NCBI GenBank assembly: GCA_028823175.1
Contig: JAPKBZ010000011.1
Location: 1 to 64,000 of the forward strand
Reading direction: 5' to 3'
Source: Myxococcota bacterium
Lineage (GTDB): Bacteria > Myxococcota_A > UBA9160 > UBA4427
Length of the DNA: 64,000 nt
The position numbers and the translations under genes were made by a program. The notes under the pieces were generated by a model. That model was not told the DNA's origin. It ran no database searches and saw only the letters and a program-made list of their open reading frames with translations. This document shows, in pieces, positions 1 through 7,332 of this stretch. Position 1 is the first letter of the stretch; every line of letters starts with the position of its first letter.

Positions 1-34
1 GGGGCTTCGTCCGCTCGAATTTCTCCTTGGCCAT
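1..34 (-). CDS. tuf: Elongation factor Tu, N-terminal fragment (runs off left edge)
   Basis: Only the first 11 codons are in the window. On the minus strand they read MAKEKFERTKP, the standard start of bacterial EF-Tu, the GTPase that delivers aminoacyl-tRNA to the ribosome. A purine-rich GAGAGGAAGC stretch just upstream serves as ribosome binding site. The gene follows a tRNA-Thr/Tyr/Gly/Thr array, which is the classical tufB position in Proteobacteria and supports the call despite the short fragment. Confidence 0.9.
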   Translation of the reverse strand, partial: MAKEKFERTKP

Positions 35-129
35 CGCTTCCTCTCGTCCTTCCTTCTCTTGATCTGCTTGATCGATTACGAATAAGAACCCGAACCGTGG
101 CCCGGGTGACCTATCCAATGCTTTCCTGG

Positions 130-202
130 AGCTCACGAGCGGGCTCGAACCGCTGACCTCGTCCTTACCAAGGACGTGCTCTACCACCTGAGCTACGTGA
201 GC
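130..202 (-). tRNA. tRNA-Thr (anticodon GGT)
   Basis: Complete cloverleaf on the minus strand: acceptor stem GCTCACG/CGTGAGC, anticodon stem CGTCC/GGACG around loop TTGGTAA (anticodon GGT), and T-arm with GGTTCGAGC. CCA is not encoded. It is the last tRNA before tuf, matching thrT of E. coli. Confidence 0.97.
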
Positions 203-377
203 AGAACCCGCTCTTCTACCGAGGCTCCGCCGCCTCCCCCTCGCTGTAGCCCGCGTCTCCGGCGGGGCTTCCTCGAAAAGGGGTGCATCGGCCCCGGTTT
301 TTGCTTCTCCTACTCTCCTACTTTGAACTCCTACTTCGAATTCTGGCTTTTAATTCTGACTTCGAATTTCAATCTGG

Positions 378-451
<74 letters not shown>

Positions 452-453
452 GC

Positions 454-489
454 TTGATCCACTACTTCATCCACTACTTGATCCACTAA
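454..489. repeat. 12-bp tandem repeat, three copies
   Basis: The unit TTGATCCACTAC occurs three times back to back (454-465, 466-477, 478-489), with one mismatch in copy 2 and one in copy 3. It lies immediately upstream of tRNA-Gly in the spacer after tRNA-Tyr, so it would be transcribed in the tRNA–tuf precursor. No function is evident. Replication slippage in a tolerant spacer is the simplest explanation. Confidence 0.8.
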
Positions 490-580
490 GTGTTGTGCTT
501 CTTGGGTCCGTCCAGCGCGGCCACATGCATGCTTTGCGAGGAAACCCTTTTAAATTTTGCTGATGCGCCGACGAGAGATT

Positions 581-666
581 TGGTGGAGAGGGGAGGATTC
601 GAACCTCCGTAGGCATATGCCAGCAGATTTACAGTCTGCCCCGGTTGGCCGCTTCGGTACCTCTCC
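581..666 (-). tRNA. tRNA-Tyr (anticodon GTA), CCA encoded
   Basis: Class II tRNA with a long variable arm on the minus strand. Acceptor GGAGAGG/CCTCTCC, anticodon loop CTGTAAA (anticodon GTA), T-loop GGTTCGAAT, and the 3' ACCA end is encoded. Its place in the Thr-Tyr-Gly-Thr-tuf array corresponds to tyrU of E. coli. Confidence 0.97.
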
Positions 667-1147
667 CTCTAAACCCGTACCTCTTAAACTTCTAAACTTT
701 TACCCGTTGCGGCCGAGAGCGTGTCTATGCGCTCTGTGTTGTGTCACTGCCTAGATGCGCGTCATCCGTGTCATCCATGTCTATCTCTATGTATCTCTAT
801 GTCTGTCTGTCTATGTATGTCTGTGTGTGCGTCTATGCGCAGAGCGTAGATATGCGTAGAGCGAACAACACCGTCACGCTCAGGACCCGTCATCGATTTT
901 TCTTCGACGGCGGTTTGCCCGAACCCAATGGAGTGCTTCGCGTGAAAGCCTTATGTATTTTTCGTTGCTTGTCGTTGCTTGTCGTTGTTTGTCGTTGTTT
1001 GTCAGTCCGAGAACCGACAGCGCGCTCAGCCTAACCCAACCAGAACGCAGAAGAACCCCTCCGCTCTGAAACCCACTCACTTTTCTCGTCTCGGGGCGCT
1101 GCCCCTCGACCTCTTGCTCGCTTGCTCGCTGCGGTTCAACTCGGCGG
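667..1147. other. Long low-complexity spacer inside the tRNA–tuf array
   Basis: About 480 bases separate tRNA-Tyr from tRNA-Thr(TGT). No gene with a convincing start, codon usage or family match is visible. The stretch from about 775 to 850 is an imperfect run of short words such as TCTATGTATC and TGTCTGTC. A separate 10-bp tandem repeat lies at 963-1002. Base composition is noticeably lower in GC than the flanking coding DNA. It should be transcribed as part of the tRNA precursor. Confidence 0.7.
963..1002. repeat. 10-bp tandem repeat, four copies
   Basis: Four consecutive units: CGTTGCTTGT twice, then CGTTGTTTGT twice (963-972, 973-982, 983-992, 993-1002). The copies differ at one position only. 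The repeat lies between tRNA-Thr(TGT) and tRNA-Tyr. There is no spacer/repeat alternation, so it is not a CRISPR array. A variable-number tandem repeat is the likely description. Confidence 0.85.
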
Positions 1148-1220
1148 AGCTGGCGAGGGGACTCGAACCCTTAACCTTCGGATTACAAATCCGATGCTCT
1201 ACCAGTTGAGCTACGCCAGC
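1148..1220 (-). tRNA. tRNA-Thr (anticodon TGT)
   Basis: Minus-strand cloverleaf with acceptor GCTGGCG/CGCCAGC, anticodon stem TCGGA/TCCGA with loop TTTGTAA (anticodon TGT), and T-loop GGTTCGAGT. CCA is not encoded. It is the first gene of the array and equivalent in position to thrU of E. coli. Confidence 0.97.
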
Positions 1221-1237
1221 AGTGACACGAGGGGCAG

Positions 1238-1265
1238 ACTATAACCGAGCGACCCGGTCCGGCAA
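1238..1265 (-). promoter_or_regulatory. Sigma70-type promoter of the tRNA–tuf array
   Basis: Reading the minus strand, a TTGCCG -35 (1260-1265) and a TATAGT -10 (1238-1243) are separated by 16 bases. The -10 is followed by a GC-rich CTGCCCC discriminator, the type associated with stringently controlled stable-RNA promoters. Transcription would start near 1231, about ten bases before tRNA-Thr(TGT). Assignment is by sequence pattern only. Confidence 0.65.
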
Positions 1266-1416
1266 CCGGCGGACAATCGCGAAATCACGCATGGGCCCGA
1301 ATCTGCAAAGAAATAGTGCGTAGGGTTACACACACGCCCCGGATGGGATCGATTGCTGTGCTCCTTCAATTCGGGCCCGGCCAAACCCTCTGCCGGCCCA
1401 GGAGATCGGCCGCTGA

Positions 1417-2229
1417 TCAGGCCCCGCTGGGGGAAAACTCCTCCCGGCGCAGGAGTTCGAAGAGGACAACGGCACCCGCGGTCGCCACGTTGAGCGAGGC
1501 CACCTGGCCCCGCATGGGGATCCGAACCGGGTGGTCAACCGTGGCCTGAATCAGCGGGCGAAGCCCCTTGCCCTCGGCCCCCAGCACGACCGCCAGATCG
1601 CCCTGAAGCAGCCGATCGGGCATCGAAAAGAGTTCCTGACGTGCTTCTGGATCCGCCGCAACTACCCAGAACCCCTTGTCTTTTAGCTCCTGGAGTGTTC
1701 GAACCAGATTGCCCACCCGGGCGACCGGCAGCCGCTCGATAGCGCCCGCGCTGGCCCGAGCCAGGGCTGGGCTCAGGGGCGGCGAACGGCGCCGGGCCAG
1801 GACGAGCCCCAAAGCGCCCGCTGCATCGGCGACCCGCGCGATGCCTCCGACGTTCTGGGGGTCCTCCACGCCGTCGAGGACGACCAGAATCCGCCGGCGT
1901 TGAGCGGTTCCGGCTTCGATCAGGAGCTGGGAGACTCCGCTGAACTCGGGCAGGGCCCCCGCCTCGAGCAGCGCGCCCTGGAGCCCAGCCCCCGTGTCTC
2001 CGGCCAGTTCGAGCAGGCGCTCGGGGTCGGTCTCCACCACGGGAACGGCGGCGGCCTCCGCTAACTCGATCAGCCGGGCCAGTTCGGGGCCCGGGTCCCC
2101 GGGCTTCACGAGGAGCTTGTAGAGGGCTCTTCGGCGAGCCCCGAGGGCCTCGGCGATCACGTGCCTCCCGTGCAGACGGTCGGGACCCGACTCGGAGTTC
2201 TTTTGGCGATGCGAGCTTCTCTGAACCAT
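1417..2229 (-). CDS. rlmB: 23S rRNA (guanosine-2'-O-)-methyltransferase RlmB
   Basis: The 270-aa SPOUT-family (TrmH/SpoU) enzyme methylates the 2'-O of a conserved guanosine in 23S rRNA (G2251 in E. coli) using S-adenosylmethionine. An N-terminal substrate-binding domain begins around residue 18 (LHGRHVIAEAL). The three SPOUT motifs are all present: DPQNVGGIAR (123-132), LGAEGKGL (216-223) and IPMRGQVASLNVATA (237-251), the last forming the knot and SAM pocket. Length matches the family (about 245-270 aa). The ATG is preceded by AAGGAAGTC, a good ribosome binding site. The gene appears monocistronic, ending about 200 bases before the tRNA promoter. Confidence 0.93.
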   Translation of the reverse strand: MVQRSSHRQKNSESGPDRLHGRHVIAEALGARRRALYKLLVKPGDPGPELARLIELAEAAAVPVVETDPERLLELAGDTGAGLQGALLEAGALPEFSGVSQLLIEAGTAQRRRILVVLDGVEDPQNVGGIARVADAAGALGLVLARRRSPPLSPALARASAGAIERLPVARVGNLVRTLQELKDKGFWVVAADPEARQELFSMPDRLLQGDLAVVLGAEGKGLRPLIQATVDHPVRIPMRGQVASLNVATAGAVVLFELLRREEFSPSGA

Positions 2230-2428
2230 GACTTCCTTTTCGTGGACAGCCCGCGACCCCAGCGGAAAGGCATGGGGCCGCCCTCGGGCTGCGGCAGCAG
2301 TCTAGCGCGAAGCGCTGCCCAAGAATCCGAATGCTCCCCGGCCGAGCCCCATCAGGCGCCCGACTCATTCTCCGCAACGCACCCGCCGCTTGATCCCCAG
2401 GGCATCGAATCGGTATGATAAGGGGTCC

Positions 2429-2746
2429 ATGAAGCCCCACGGTACGTACAAGCTCAGCTATCGCTCTCCGACGGCCTCGCCCTCGGTTCTCGACCCCCTC
2501 GGCCACGGGCTCGGGCGCAGTCAGCGCATCGTCGATTCACTGCGCTGCCAGATCCTCGACGGCGGGCCGGAGCAATCCCTTCGCATCCGGCAGGTCTTCT
2601 CGACACCGCGCGAGATCTTCCGCCTGGAGATCGAGGAAAACAACCTGCACTACTACAGGACCACCCTCCTCGACCGGGATGCCCTCGAGGATTTGCTCGA
2701 AACCGATGGGGTCCGCGAACGGATTCTCGACGATCCCACCGCCTGA
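2429..2746 (+). CDS. Small conserved-looking protein of unknown function
   Basis: I do not recognise this 105-aa protein. The ATG at 2429 is chosen because AAGGGG lies just upstream. An upstream in-frame start at 2390 would add 13 residues that look non-coding. The sequence is soluble, charged and mostly predicted alpha/beta, with the segment RQVFSTPREIFRLEIE near the middle and an acidic helix DRDALEDLLETDGVRERIL at the C-terminus. There is no signal peptide, membrane segment or metal motif. It stands alone between divergent rlmB and convergent tRNA-Leu. Codon usage with G/C at third positions agrees with its neighbours, which supports it being a real gene. Confidence 0.6.
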   Translation: MKPHGTYKLSYRSPTASPSVLDPLGHGLGRSQRIVDSLRCQILDGGPEQSLRIRQVFSTPREIFRLEIEENNLHYYRTTLLDRDALEDLLETDGVRERILDDPTA

Positions 2747-2772
2747 GCCGGCGAGGCACACTGGGTTGGGGG

Positions 2773-2858
2773 TGGTGCCCGGGGCAGGGCTCGAACCTGC
2801 ACGACACTTGGCCAGACGATTTTAAGTCGTCCGCGTCTACCCATTCCGCCACCCGGGC
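2773..2858 (-). tRNA. tRNA-Leu (anticodon TAA), CCA encoded
   Basis: Class II tRNA on the minus strand. Acceptor GCCCGGG/CCCGGGC, D-arm GTGGCGGAATGGGTAGACGC, anticodon stem GACGA/TCGTC with loop CTTAAAA (anticodon TAA), long variable arm, T-loop GGTTCGAGC, and an encoded 3' ACCA. Confidence 0.97.
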
Positions 2859-2876
2859 TAAGATCCTTCCTCTCAG

Positions 2877-2904
2877 TCTATACTGACCAGACACCAGAAC
2901 CCAA
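2877..2904 (-). promoter_or_regulatory. Probable promoter of tRNA-Leu
   Basis: On the minus strand, TTGGGT (2899-2904) and TATAGA (2877-2882) are spaced by 16 bases and lie about 20 bases upstream of tRNA-Leu. The -35 overlaps the first possible ATG of the divergent glycosyltransferase, which argues that the latter starts further downstream. Confidence 0.5.
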
Positions 2905-2945
2905 TGCCCACCCCAATTCCCCCGCCTCAGGGGTGCCACGACGAA

Positions 2946-3767
2946 ATGACGGGAGTCGAAGTGTTCCACGAAAAGCGGATCGTCGTGGTCATGCCGGCCT
3001 ACAACGCGGCCCGAACCCTGGAACGGACCTACCGCGAAATCCCCTTGGACATCGTGGACGAGGTGGTGGTGACCGACGACGCCAGCTCCGACGAAACCGT
3101 CGCGGAAGCTCGAAAGCTGGGTCTGCGGACCCTGGTTCACCAACAAAACCGGGGCTACGGGGCCAACCAAAAGACCTGCTACACCGCCGCTCTCGAACTC
3201 GAGGCCGACGTGGTCGTCATGCTTCACCCGGACTACCAGTACACCCCGAAGCTACTTCCGGCGATGGTCAGCATGCTCACCGATGGTCCCTTCGATGTCG
3301 TCCTGGGCTCACGGATCCTGGGCGGGGCCGCCCGCAAGGGAGGCATGCCCCTCTACAAATACGTGGCCAACCGCGGACTCACGGCCTTCCAGAACCTGCT
3401 CTCCGGCGCCAAGCTCTCGGAGTATCACAGCGGCTACCGGGCCTTTACCCGCCCCGTGCTCGAACGGCTCGCGCTGCTGGAGAATTCGGACGATTTCGTC
3501 TTCGACAACCAGATGCTGGCCCAGGCCATTTTTCATGGCTTCGAAATCGGCGAGGTCTCGTGCCCCGCAGCCTACTTCGAGGACGCGTCCTCGATCAATT
3601 TCAGGCGGTCGGTTCGCTACGGAATCGGCGTCCTGGAAACTTCCGTCCGCCTACTGGCGCATCGACTCGGTTGGCACACTTCGGCGATCTTCTCCGAGCA
3701 GGGACGCCGACTCGAGCCTGGGAAAGCGGGATCCGGCGGGGTCACGCTCGACGAGAAAAAAAGCTGA
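2946..3767 (+). CDS. Family 2 glycosyltransferase (dolichyl-phosphate-mannose synthase-like)
   Basis: The 273-aa GT-A-fold enzyme of glycosyltransferase family 2 is predicted to transfer a sugar from a nucleotide donor to a lipid carrier or glycan at the cytoplasmic face of the membrane. Visible motifs are PAYNAARTL (17-25), DDASSDET (44-51), HPDYQY (94-99, in place of the usual DxD) and SGYRAF (152-157). I see no C-terminal transmembrane helices, unlike many DPM-like enzymes. An ATG at 2904 would add 14 residues but overlaps the tRNA-Leu promoter; the ATG at 2946 places the fold start correctly. Donor and acceptor cannot be deduced. The last 26 bases overlap the convergent bfd gene. Confidence 0.85.
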   Translation: MTGVEVFHEKRIVVVMPAYNAARTLERTYREIPLDIVDEVVVTDDASSDETVAEARKLGLRTLVHQQNRGYGANQKTCYTAALELEADVVVMLHPDYQYTPKLLPAMVSMLTDGPFDVVLGSRILGGAARKGGMPLYKYVANRGLTAFQNLLSGAKLSEYHSGYRAFTRPVLERLALLENSDDFVFDNQMLAQAIFHGFEIGEVSCPAAYFEDASSINFRRSVRYGIGVLETSVRLLAHRLGWHTSAIFSEQGRRLEPGKAGSGGVTLDEKKS

Positions 3768-4008
3768 ACCCGAAGCGCGGCGCCTCCGGGCGCTGGCGAA
3801 CGCCGGGCAGGCTGTCCAGCGGAGCGACCTTGTCCAACTCCCGCTCCTGCGCTTCGGATCGCAGCAACCCGCGGATAGCGATCTCGCAACCGCCGCAGGA
3901 AGCCCCGGCGCCGCAACTCCTGGCCACCTGCCCCACGGTGCTCGCCCCGGCCCGAATCACCCGCCGGACCGTACGGTCCGATACCCCGTTGCACTGGCAC
4001 ACCATCAT
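3742..4008 (-). CDS. bfd: Bacterioferritin-associated ferredoxin-like [2Fe-2S] protein
   Basis: The 88-aa protein begins MMVCQCNGVSD and carries the BFD pattern: C4-x-C6 and C38-x2-C41, at nearly the same positions as E. coli Bfd (C4, C6, C39, C42). Bfd donates electrons to bacterioferritin to release stored iron under iron limitation. The C-terminal 40 residues are less conserved and Arg-rich. A Fur-like box lies about 67 bases upstream, in line with iron control. No bacterioferritin gene is in the window. An isolated BFD domain can also belong to nitrite-reductase or NifU-like proteins, but the length fits Bfd. Confidence 0.82.
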   Translation of the reverse strand: MMVCQCNGVSDRTVRRVIRAGASTVGQVARSCGAGASCGGCEIAIRGLLRSEAQERELDKVAPLDSLPGVRQRPEAPRFGFSFFSRRA

Positions 4009-4074
4009 GGCTTCGTGAATCCCCGCTCTTTCCGAACCGTTGCTCTAGCAGTCCCATCATCGCGAATCGACTTT

Positions 4075-4093
4075 GAAAAGCAATATCATTTTC
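4075..4093 (-). promoter_or_regulatory. Fur-box-like operator upstream of bfd
   Basis: Read on the minus strand, GAAAATGATATTGCTTTTC agrees with the classical Fur consensus GATAATGATAATCATTATC at 14 of 19 positions, including the core ATGATA and both outer ends. It lies about 67 bases upstream of bfd in an AT-rich pocket of otherwise GC-rich DNA. Bfd genes are Fur-regulated in several Proteobacteria, so the position makes biological sense. No fur gene is in this window. Confidence 0.55.
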
Positions 4094-4199
4094 GAAAAAT
4101 AACGCGTGAATTTGAGTTTTTTACAAAATCCCCGTGGGGCAGGAATGAGGAGGGGGCAGAGCCAACCCGGAGATGTGCAAACCGGACAGCTGGGCGCTC

Positions 4200-4243
4200 G
4201 GGGGGTCGGGGGTCGGGGGTCGGTCAAGGGGGGGGTCGGGGGG
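4200..4243 (+). repeat. G-run array with G-quadruplex potential
   Basis: Five runs of five or more G residues (4200-4205, 4208-4212, 4215-4219, 4228-4235, 4238-4243) occur in 44 bases, mostly separated by TC. Such spacing satisfies the usual pattern for an intramolecular G-quadruplex on the plus strand. The array starts just downstream of the 3' end of tRNA-Cys, whose transcript would carry the complementary C-runs. Confidence 0.7.
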
Positions 4244-4250
4244 TCGATGA

Positions 4251-4324
4251 TGGAGGCGGCGACCGGATTCGAACCGGTGATCAGGGCTTTGCAGGCCCGC
4301 GCCTTACCACTTGGCTACGCCGCC
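4251..4324 (-). tRNA. tRNA-Cys (anticodon GCA), CCA encoded
   Basis: Minus-strand cloverleaf: acceptor GGCGGCG/CGCCGCC, anticodon stem CGGGC/GCCCT with loop CTGCAAA (anticodon GCA), T-loop GGTTCGAAT, discriminator T and encoded CCA. It stands alone between bfd and the nuo-like cluster. Confidence 0.96.
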
Positions 4325-4412
4325 ATCCTCCTCACCCCCCAAGATCTGACCCTGCCTTTAGGACAACCCGGAGCGTAAGGAACGAAGGAGTTAACAAGCC
4401 GACCGCCGGGAG

Positions 4413-4964
4413 TCAATCGTCGCCCGCCAATGGCCGGGTTAATTCCTCGGGGAGGGGGCAGGCCTCCCGCCCCAGGACCACGCTCAACCGGCCGCCCTCA
4501 GCCTCGACCACCGCCCCAAGCAAGTCCGCCTGGCTCGAATGGAGAAATCGAGCGGGAAGCCCGCCCGGGCAGAGCTCGTACTTGATCTGGCAGAGGAGCG
4601 CACCATCCCGGTCCGCCGGCCTCAAGCTTTCCACGCGAAGCCTCTCTCGGCTTCCGTCGGAGAGCAGGATCTCCCCCGCTTCGAGGTCGAGGGCGCGAAC
4701 GAAGAAACCCGCCTCTTCAATCTCGATCTGGCCGCGAAAGTGGCCGATCTGGACGACGTATTTCTGCTCGTCGGGGAGGTAGACCACCGAGCAGTCAAAC
4801 TTGGCCCGAAGCTTTCGGTTCAGGATCGGCAGGCCCTCGTGGGTCCAACGCGCGTCGCGGTGAAGTACCAAGCCAAAGGGGCGCAAGGGAGGCGGCCCTC
4901 CACCCTGCCCCACCCCGCGCTCGGCCTCCGCCAGGGCTCGCTCGAGGCCGCGGCCATCGCTCAC
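4413..4964 (-). CDS. DUF1285-like protein of unknown function
   Basis: The 183-aa soluble protein has a segment around residues 33-95 (LHRDARWTHEGLPI ... IEIEEAGFFVRAL) that resembles the DUF1285 family, whose members read roughly LxRDGxWxHxGxPI ... IEVEDAPFxV. The family is structurally known but functionally unassigned. The start ATG overlaps the nuoD stop (ATGA), so it is translated with the nuoI-nuoC-nuoD genes and is last in that run. No cofactor motif is evident. It may be a small accessory of the complex or simply a co-transcribed passenger. Confidence 0.6.
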   Translation of the reverse strand: MSDGRGLERALAEAERGVGQGGGPPPLRPFGLVLHRDARWTHEGLPILNRKLRAKFDCSVVYLPDEQKYVVQIGHFRGQIEIEEAGFFVRALDLEAGEILLSDGSRERLRVESLRPADRDGALLCQIKYELCPGGLPARFLHSSQADLLGAVVEAEGGRLSVVLGREACPLPEELTRPLAGDD

Positions 4965-6220
4965 CGGTCACACTCCGCGCCCTCGATATTGGCCAATGCC
5001 AGGGTGGGCCCCACATCCCCGAGCGTCTGGCCCCGCAAGATTTGAGCGAGCACCTGAGCGTTGAAAAAACTCGGAGCCCGGCAGCGAACTCTTCGGGGCG
5101 TCGCTGAGCCGTCCGAGACCAGGTAGAAGCCGAGTTCACCGTTGCTCGATTCAACCCGCGCACCGGCTTCTCCGCGAGGTACGGAGGGACCGGCGACATG
5201 GGCCCTCCCCCAGCGAATTCTCTCCTCGAGGCTCTCATCGCCGGACCACTCCCGCATCGAGCCCAGGGCCGGGTCTTTGAGACGATGGTCTCCGGTGCCC
5301 AGCGCCTGGAGCCGGGTCGCGCACTGATTCACCAGGGCAAGGCTCTGCCGAAGCTCCTCGAGGCAGACGCGGTAGCGGTCGAGATTGTCCCCGACGAGTC
5401 CGACGGGGAGATCGAACGCGAGTTCGTCGTACACCAGGTAGGGCTCGTCGCGCCTCAAGTCCGCGGCGACCCCCGCCGCGCGCAAGAGGGGCCCGCTGAT
5501 CCCGTACCCGAGACAGGCCTGGGCATTCAGTACGCCCCTTCCGCGCAATCGATCCACGAAGATACGGTTCTGCCCCAACACCGCGTCAAAGTCGTCGAGA
5601 GCCGCCAGCACAGCGGGCCCGACGCCGCGCAGGTGAGCGACCCAGTCCGGCGGTAGCGGCCCTGCGACGCCTCCGATTCGGACGTATTGCTGCCCTGCCT
5701 GCGAACCGGTCAGCGCCTCCAGCAACGCCCCGATCCGGGCACGAGCCCCCAGGGCCCAGGCCGCCGGCGCTTCGGCCCCGAGGACCCTGGCCAGGGACGC
5801 GAGGCGCGCGAGGTGATCGGCCATACGACCGAGTTCGCAACCCAGGGTACGAAGCCAGGCGGCACGCAAGGGGGGCTCCAAGCCCAGCAACTTCTCCACG
5901 GCGAGGACGTAGGCGGTGGCCGCCATCATCGCGGACTGGGACTGAAGACGGTCGATGTAGGGAATCGCCCGATGCCAGGCCAGCGCCTCGGCCTTGGCCT
6001 CCACGCCCCTGTGCCCAAAACCGATCTCGATTTCGGCCTCGAGGATCCGCTCGCCGTCCAACTCTAATTTCAAGGCCAGAGCACCGCGAACCGCAGGGTG
6101 GTGAGGGCCGAACTCCATGCGCTGGGGCGCCCGGTTCATATCCAGGCGAATGCCGTCGGCCAGCGCACCCGAACGGCCCCCTCCCCCACTGGAAGGCGTA
6201 TGTGACGAACTACCGGGCAT
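4961..6220 (-). CDS. nuoD: NuoD-like (49 kDa) subunit of a complex-I-related oxidoreductase
   Basis: The 419-aa protein aligns by eye with NuoD: FGPHHPAVRG at 37-46, IGFGHRGVE about 20 residues later, then IPYIDRLQSQSA and AYVLAVEKLLG. In NuoD the loop usually reads GPQHPSTHG, whose second His contacts quinone (His38 of Thermus Nqo4). Here that position is Arg45. The corresponding Tyr of the YIDRL segment is kept. There are no N- or C-terminal CxxC pairs, so it is not a NiFe hydrogenase large subunit. It overlaps nuoC by one base (ATGA) and is followed by the DUF1285-like gene with a similar overlap. It may have lost or changed quinone chemistry. Confidence 0.82.
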   Translation of the reverse strand: MPGSSSHTPSSGGGGRSGALADGIRLDMNRAPQRMEFGPHHPAVRGALALKLELDGERILEAEIEIGFGHRGVEAKAEALAWHRAIPYIDRLQSQSAMMAATAYVLAVEKLLGLEPPLRAAWLRTLGCELGRMADHLARLASLARVLGAEAPAAWALGARARIGALLEALTGSQAGQQYVRIGGVAGPLPPDWVAHLRGVGPAVLAALDDFDAVLGQNRIFVDRLRGRGVLNAQACLGYGISGPLLRAAGVAADLRRDEPYLVYDELAFDLPVGLVGDNLDRYRVCLEELRQSLALVNQCATRLQALGTGDHRLKDPALGSMREWSGDESLEERIRWGRAHVAGPSVPRGEAGARVESSNGELGFYLVSDGSATPRRVRCRAPSFFNAQVLAQILRGQTLGDVGPTLALANIEGAECDR

Positions 6221-6717
6221 CAGGGATTCCGCTCCCCGGCTGCTTCGGCGCCCGGGGATTCCGCGGGCCGTCCAGCCAGGGGATGTCCCTCAAATGCCTC
6301 GGGGAGCAGGATCCGGCGCAAGTCCGGGTGTCCCTCGAAAATGACGCCGTAGAGGTCCCAAGCCTCGCGCTCGAGCCAGTTGGCGCAGGGCCAGATTGCA
6401 CTCAGCGAGCCCACACACTTCGACTCCGGCGGCACAGCCACTCGAAGCACCAGCCGGCGCCCCCAGTCCGACCAGGCCAGCTGGTAGAGAACCTCGAGCA
6501 CCGACTCCCGCCCGGGTTGCACGACGACGGTGAGGTCAGCGAGAACAGCGCTGCCGAGGATTTCATCTCCCACCAGCCGCCCGAGCGCTCGTTTAATCAC
6601 CGAACTCTCCAGGCGAGCCCGAAGCTCCCCGGCCTCCTCGACGATCTCCCCGGAGATCTCGGGCAGCAATTCCCGCAGCCGAGTCAGGAAGCGCGGGGCG
6701 CCATCGGCCGCAGTCAT
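6220..6717 (-). CDS. nuoC: NuoC-like (30 kDa) subunit
   Basis: The 165-aa protein carries the 30-kDa-subunit signature EREAWDLYGVIFEGHPDLRR (residues about 116-135), which pairs with NuoD in the peripheral arm of complex I. The N-terminal region is more divergent than in typical NuoC and the C-terminus ends in a short Ala/Pro/Glu-rich tail. It sits between nuoI and nuoD with 1-4 base overlaps on both sides, indicating translational coupling. No cofactor is bound by this subunit in known complexes. Confidence 0.88.
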   Translation of the reverse strand: MTAADGAPRFLTRLRELLPEISGEIVEEAGELRARLESSVIKRALGRLVGDEILGSAVLADLTVVVQPGRESVLEVLYQLAWSDWGRRLVLRVAVPPESKCVGSLSAIWPCANWLEREAWDLYGVIFEGHPDLRRILLPEAFEGHPLAGRPAESPGAEAAGERNP

Positions 6718-7313
6718 GGCCCCACCTCGAGCGCTGCGGACGGCCCTGCCCCAGATTCAGACCGAGGGACGACCCGGTCTCGCAACGACGAAGCGGGCAC
6801 TTGCAGCGCGTCGAACCCGAAGATCAGGCCACCCCGATCCTCTGCCGCGATCTCGACCAACGGACTCATGGCCAAGGCGTCCGCCGGGCAGACCTCTTCG
6901 CAAAGACCGCACGAGAAACACCGGGCCATGTCAATTTCAAAGAGAGTCGGCGGCTGCCAGGGCCCGAGGGGCGCTCCCAGCGCTCCCGGCCGGGACACCG
7001 AAGCCTCGCTCGCCGCTGGAACCACCCGAATACAGGCCGGCGGACAAATCTCCGCGCAAAGAGCGCACCCGATACACCGGGAGACACCCTCGTCCGACAC
7101 CAGAACGGGCATTCCCCGGATGGCGCTGGAGCGTTCGAAGGGCGGCCTTGGCCGGGGAGCCGGCGACCCGCCCGCGACGCGCCCGGGCACCCGAAAGAAT
7201 TGGCGGACCACGACCCCGAACGCCCGCAAAAGGCCTGGGAACCAGAGACGTTCCGCCACGCCGAGCCGCTCAGTTCTCCGAACTTCGATTACACCACCGG
7301 GCATCCCGATCAT
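6714..7313 (-). CDS. nuoI: NuoI-like two-[4Fe-4S] ferredoxin subunit
   Basis: The protein (199 aa from the ATG at 7313) contains two CxxCxxCxxxCP motifs, CIGCALCAEICP and CFSCGLCEEVCP, which ligate clusters N6a and N6b in complex I. Upstream is a hydrophobic-aromatic stretch (LWFPGLLRAFGVVVRQFF) like the membrane-touching N-terminus of NuoI, then RGMPVLVSDEGVSRC as in the family. An in-frame start at 7373 would overlap lipB; 7313 leaves a 20-base gap. About 30 residues of Ala/Pro/Ser-rich insertion separate the two motifs. The 3' end overlaps nuoC by four bases. Confidence 0.87.
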   Translation of the reverse strand: MIGMPGGVIEVRRTERLGVAERLWFPGLLRAFGVVVRQFFRVPGRVAGGSPAPRPRPPFERSSAIRGMPVLVSDEGVSRCIGCALCAEICPPACIRVVPAASEASVSRPGALGAPLGPWQPPTLFEIDMARCFSCGLCEEVCPADALAMSPLVEIAAEDRGGLIFGFDALQVPASSLRDRVVPRSESGAGPSAALEVGP

Positions 7314-7332
7314 GGTAGAACGGTGAAGTGCC

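Noticed and set aside
454-1002. Repeats between the tRNAs as a CRISPR array
   Set aside because: The units are 10-12 bases, directly adjacent and without unique spacers; no cas genes are present.
4961-6220. NuoD-like gene as a NiFe hydrogenase large subunit
   Set aside because: The N- and C-terminal CxxC pairs that ligate nickel are missing; only one Cys is near the C-terminus.
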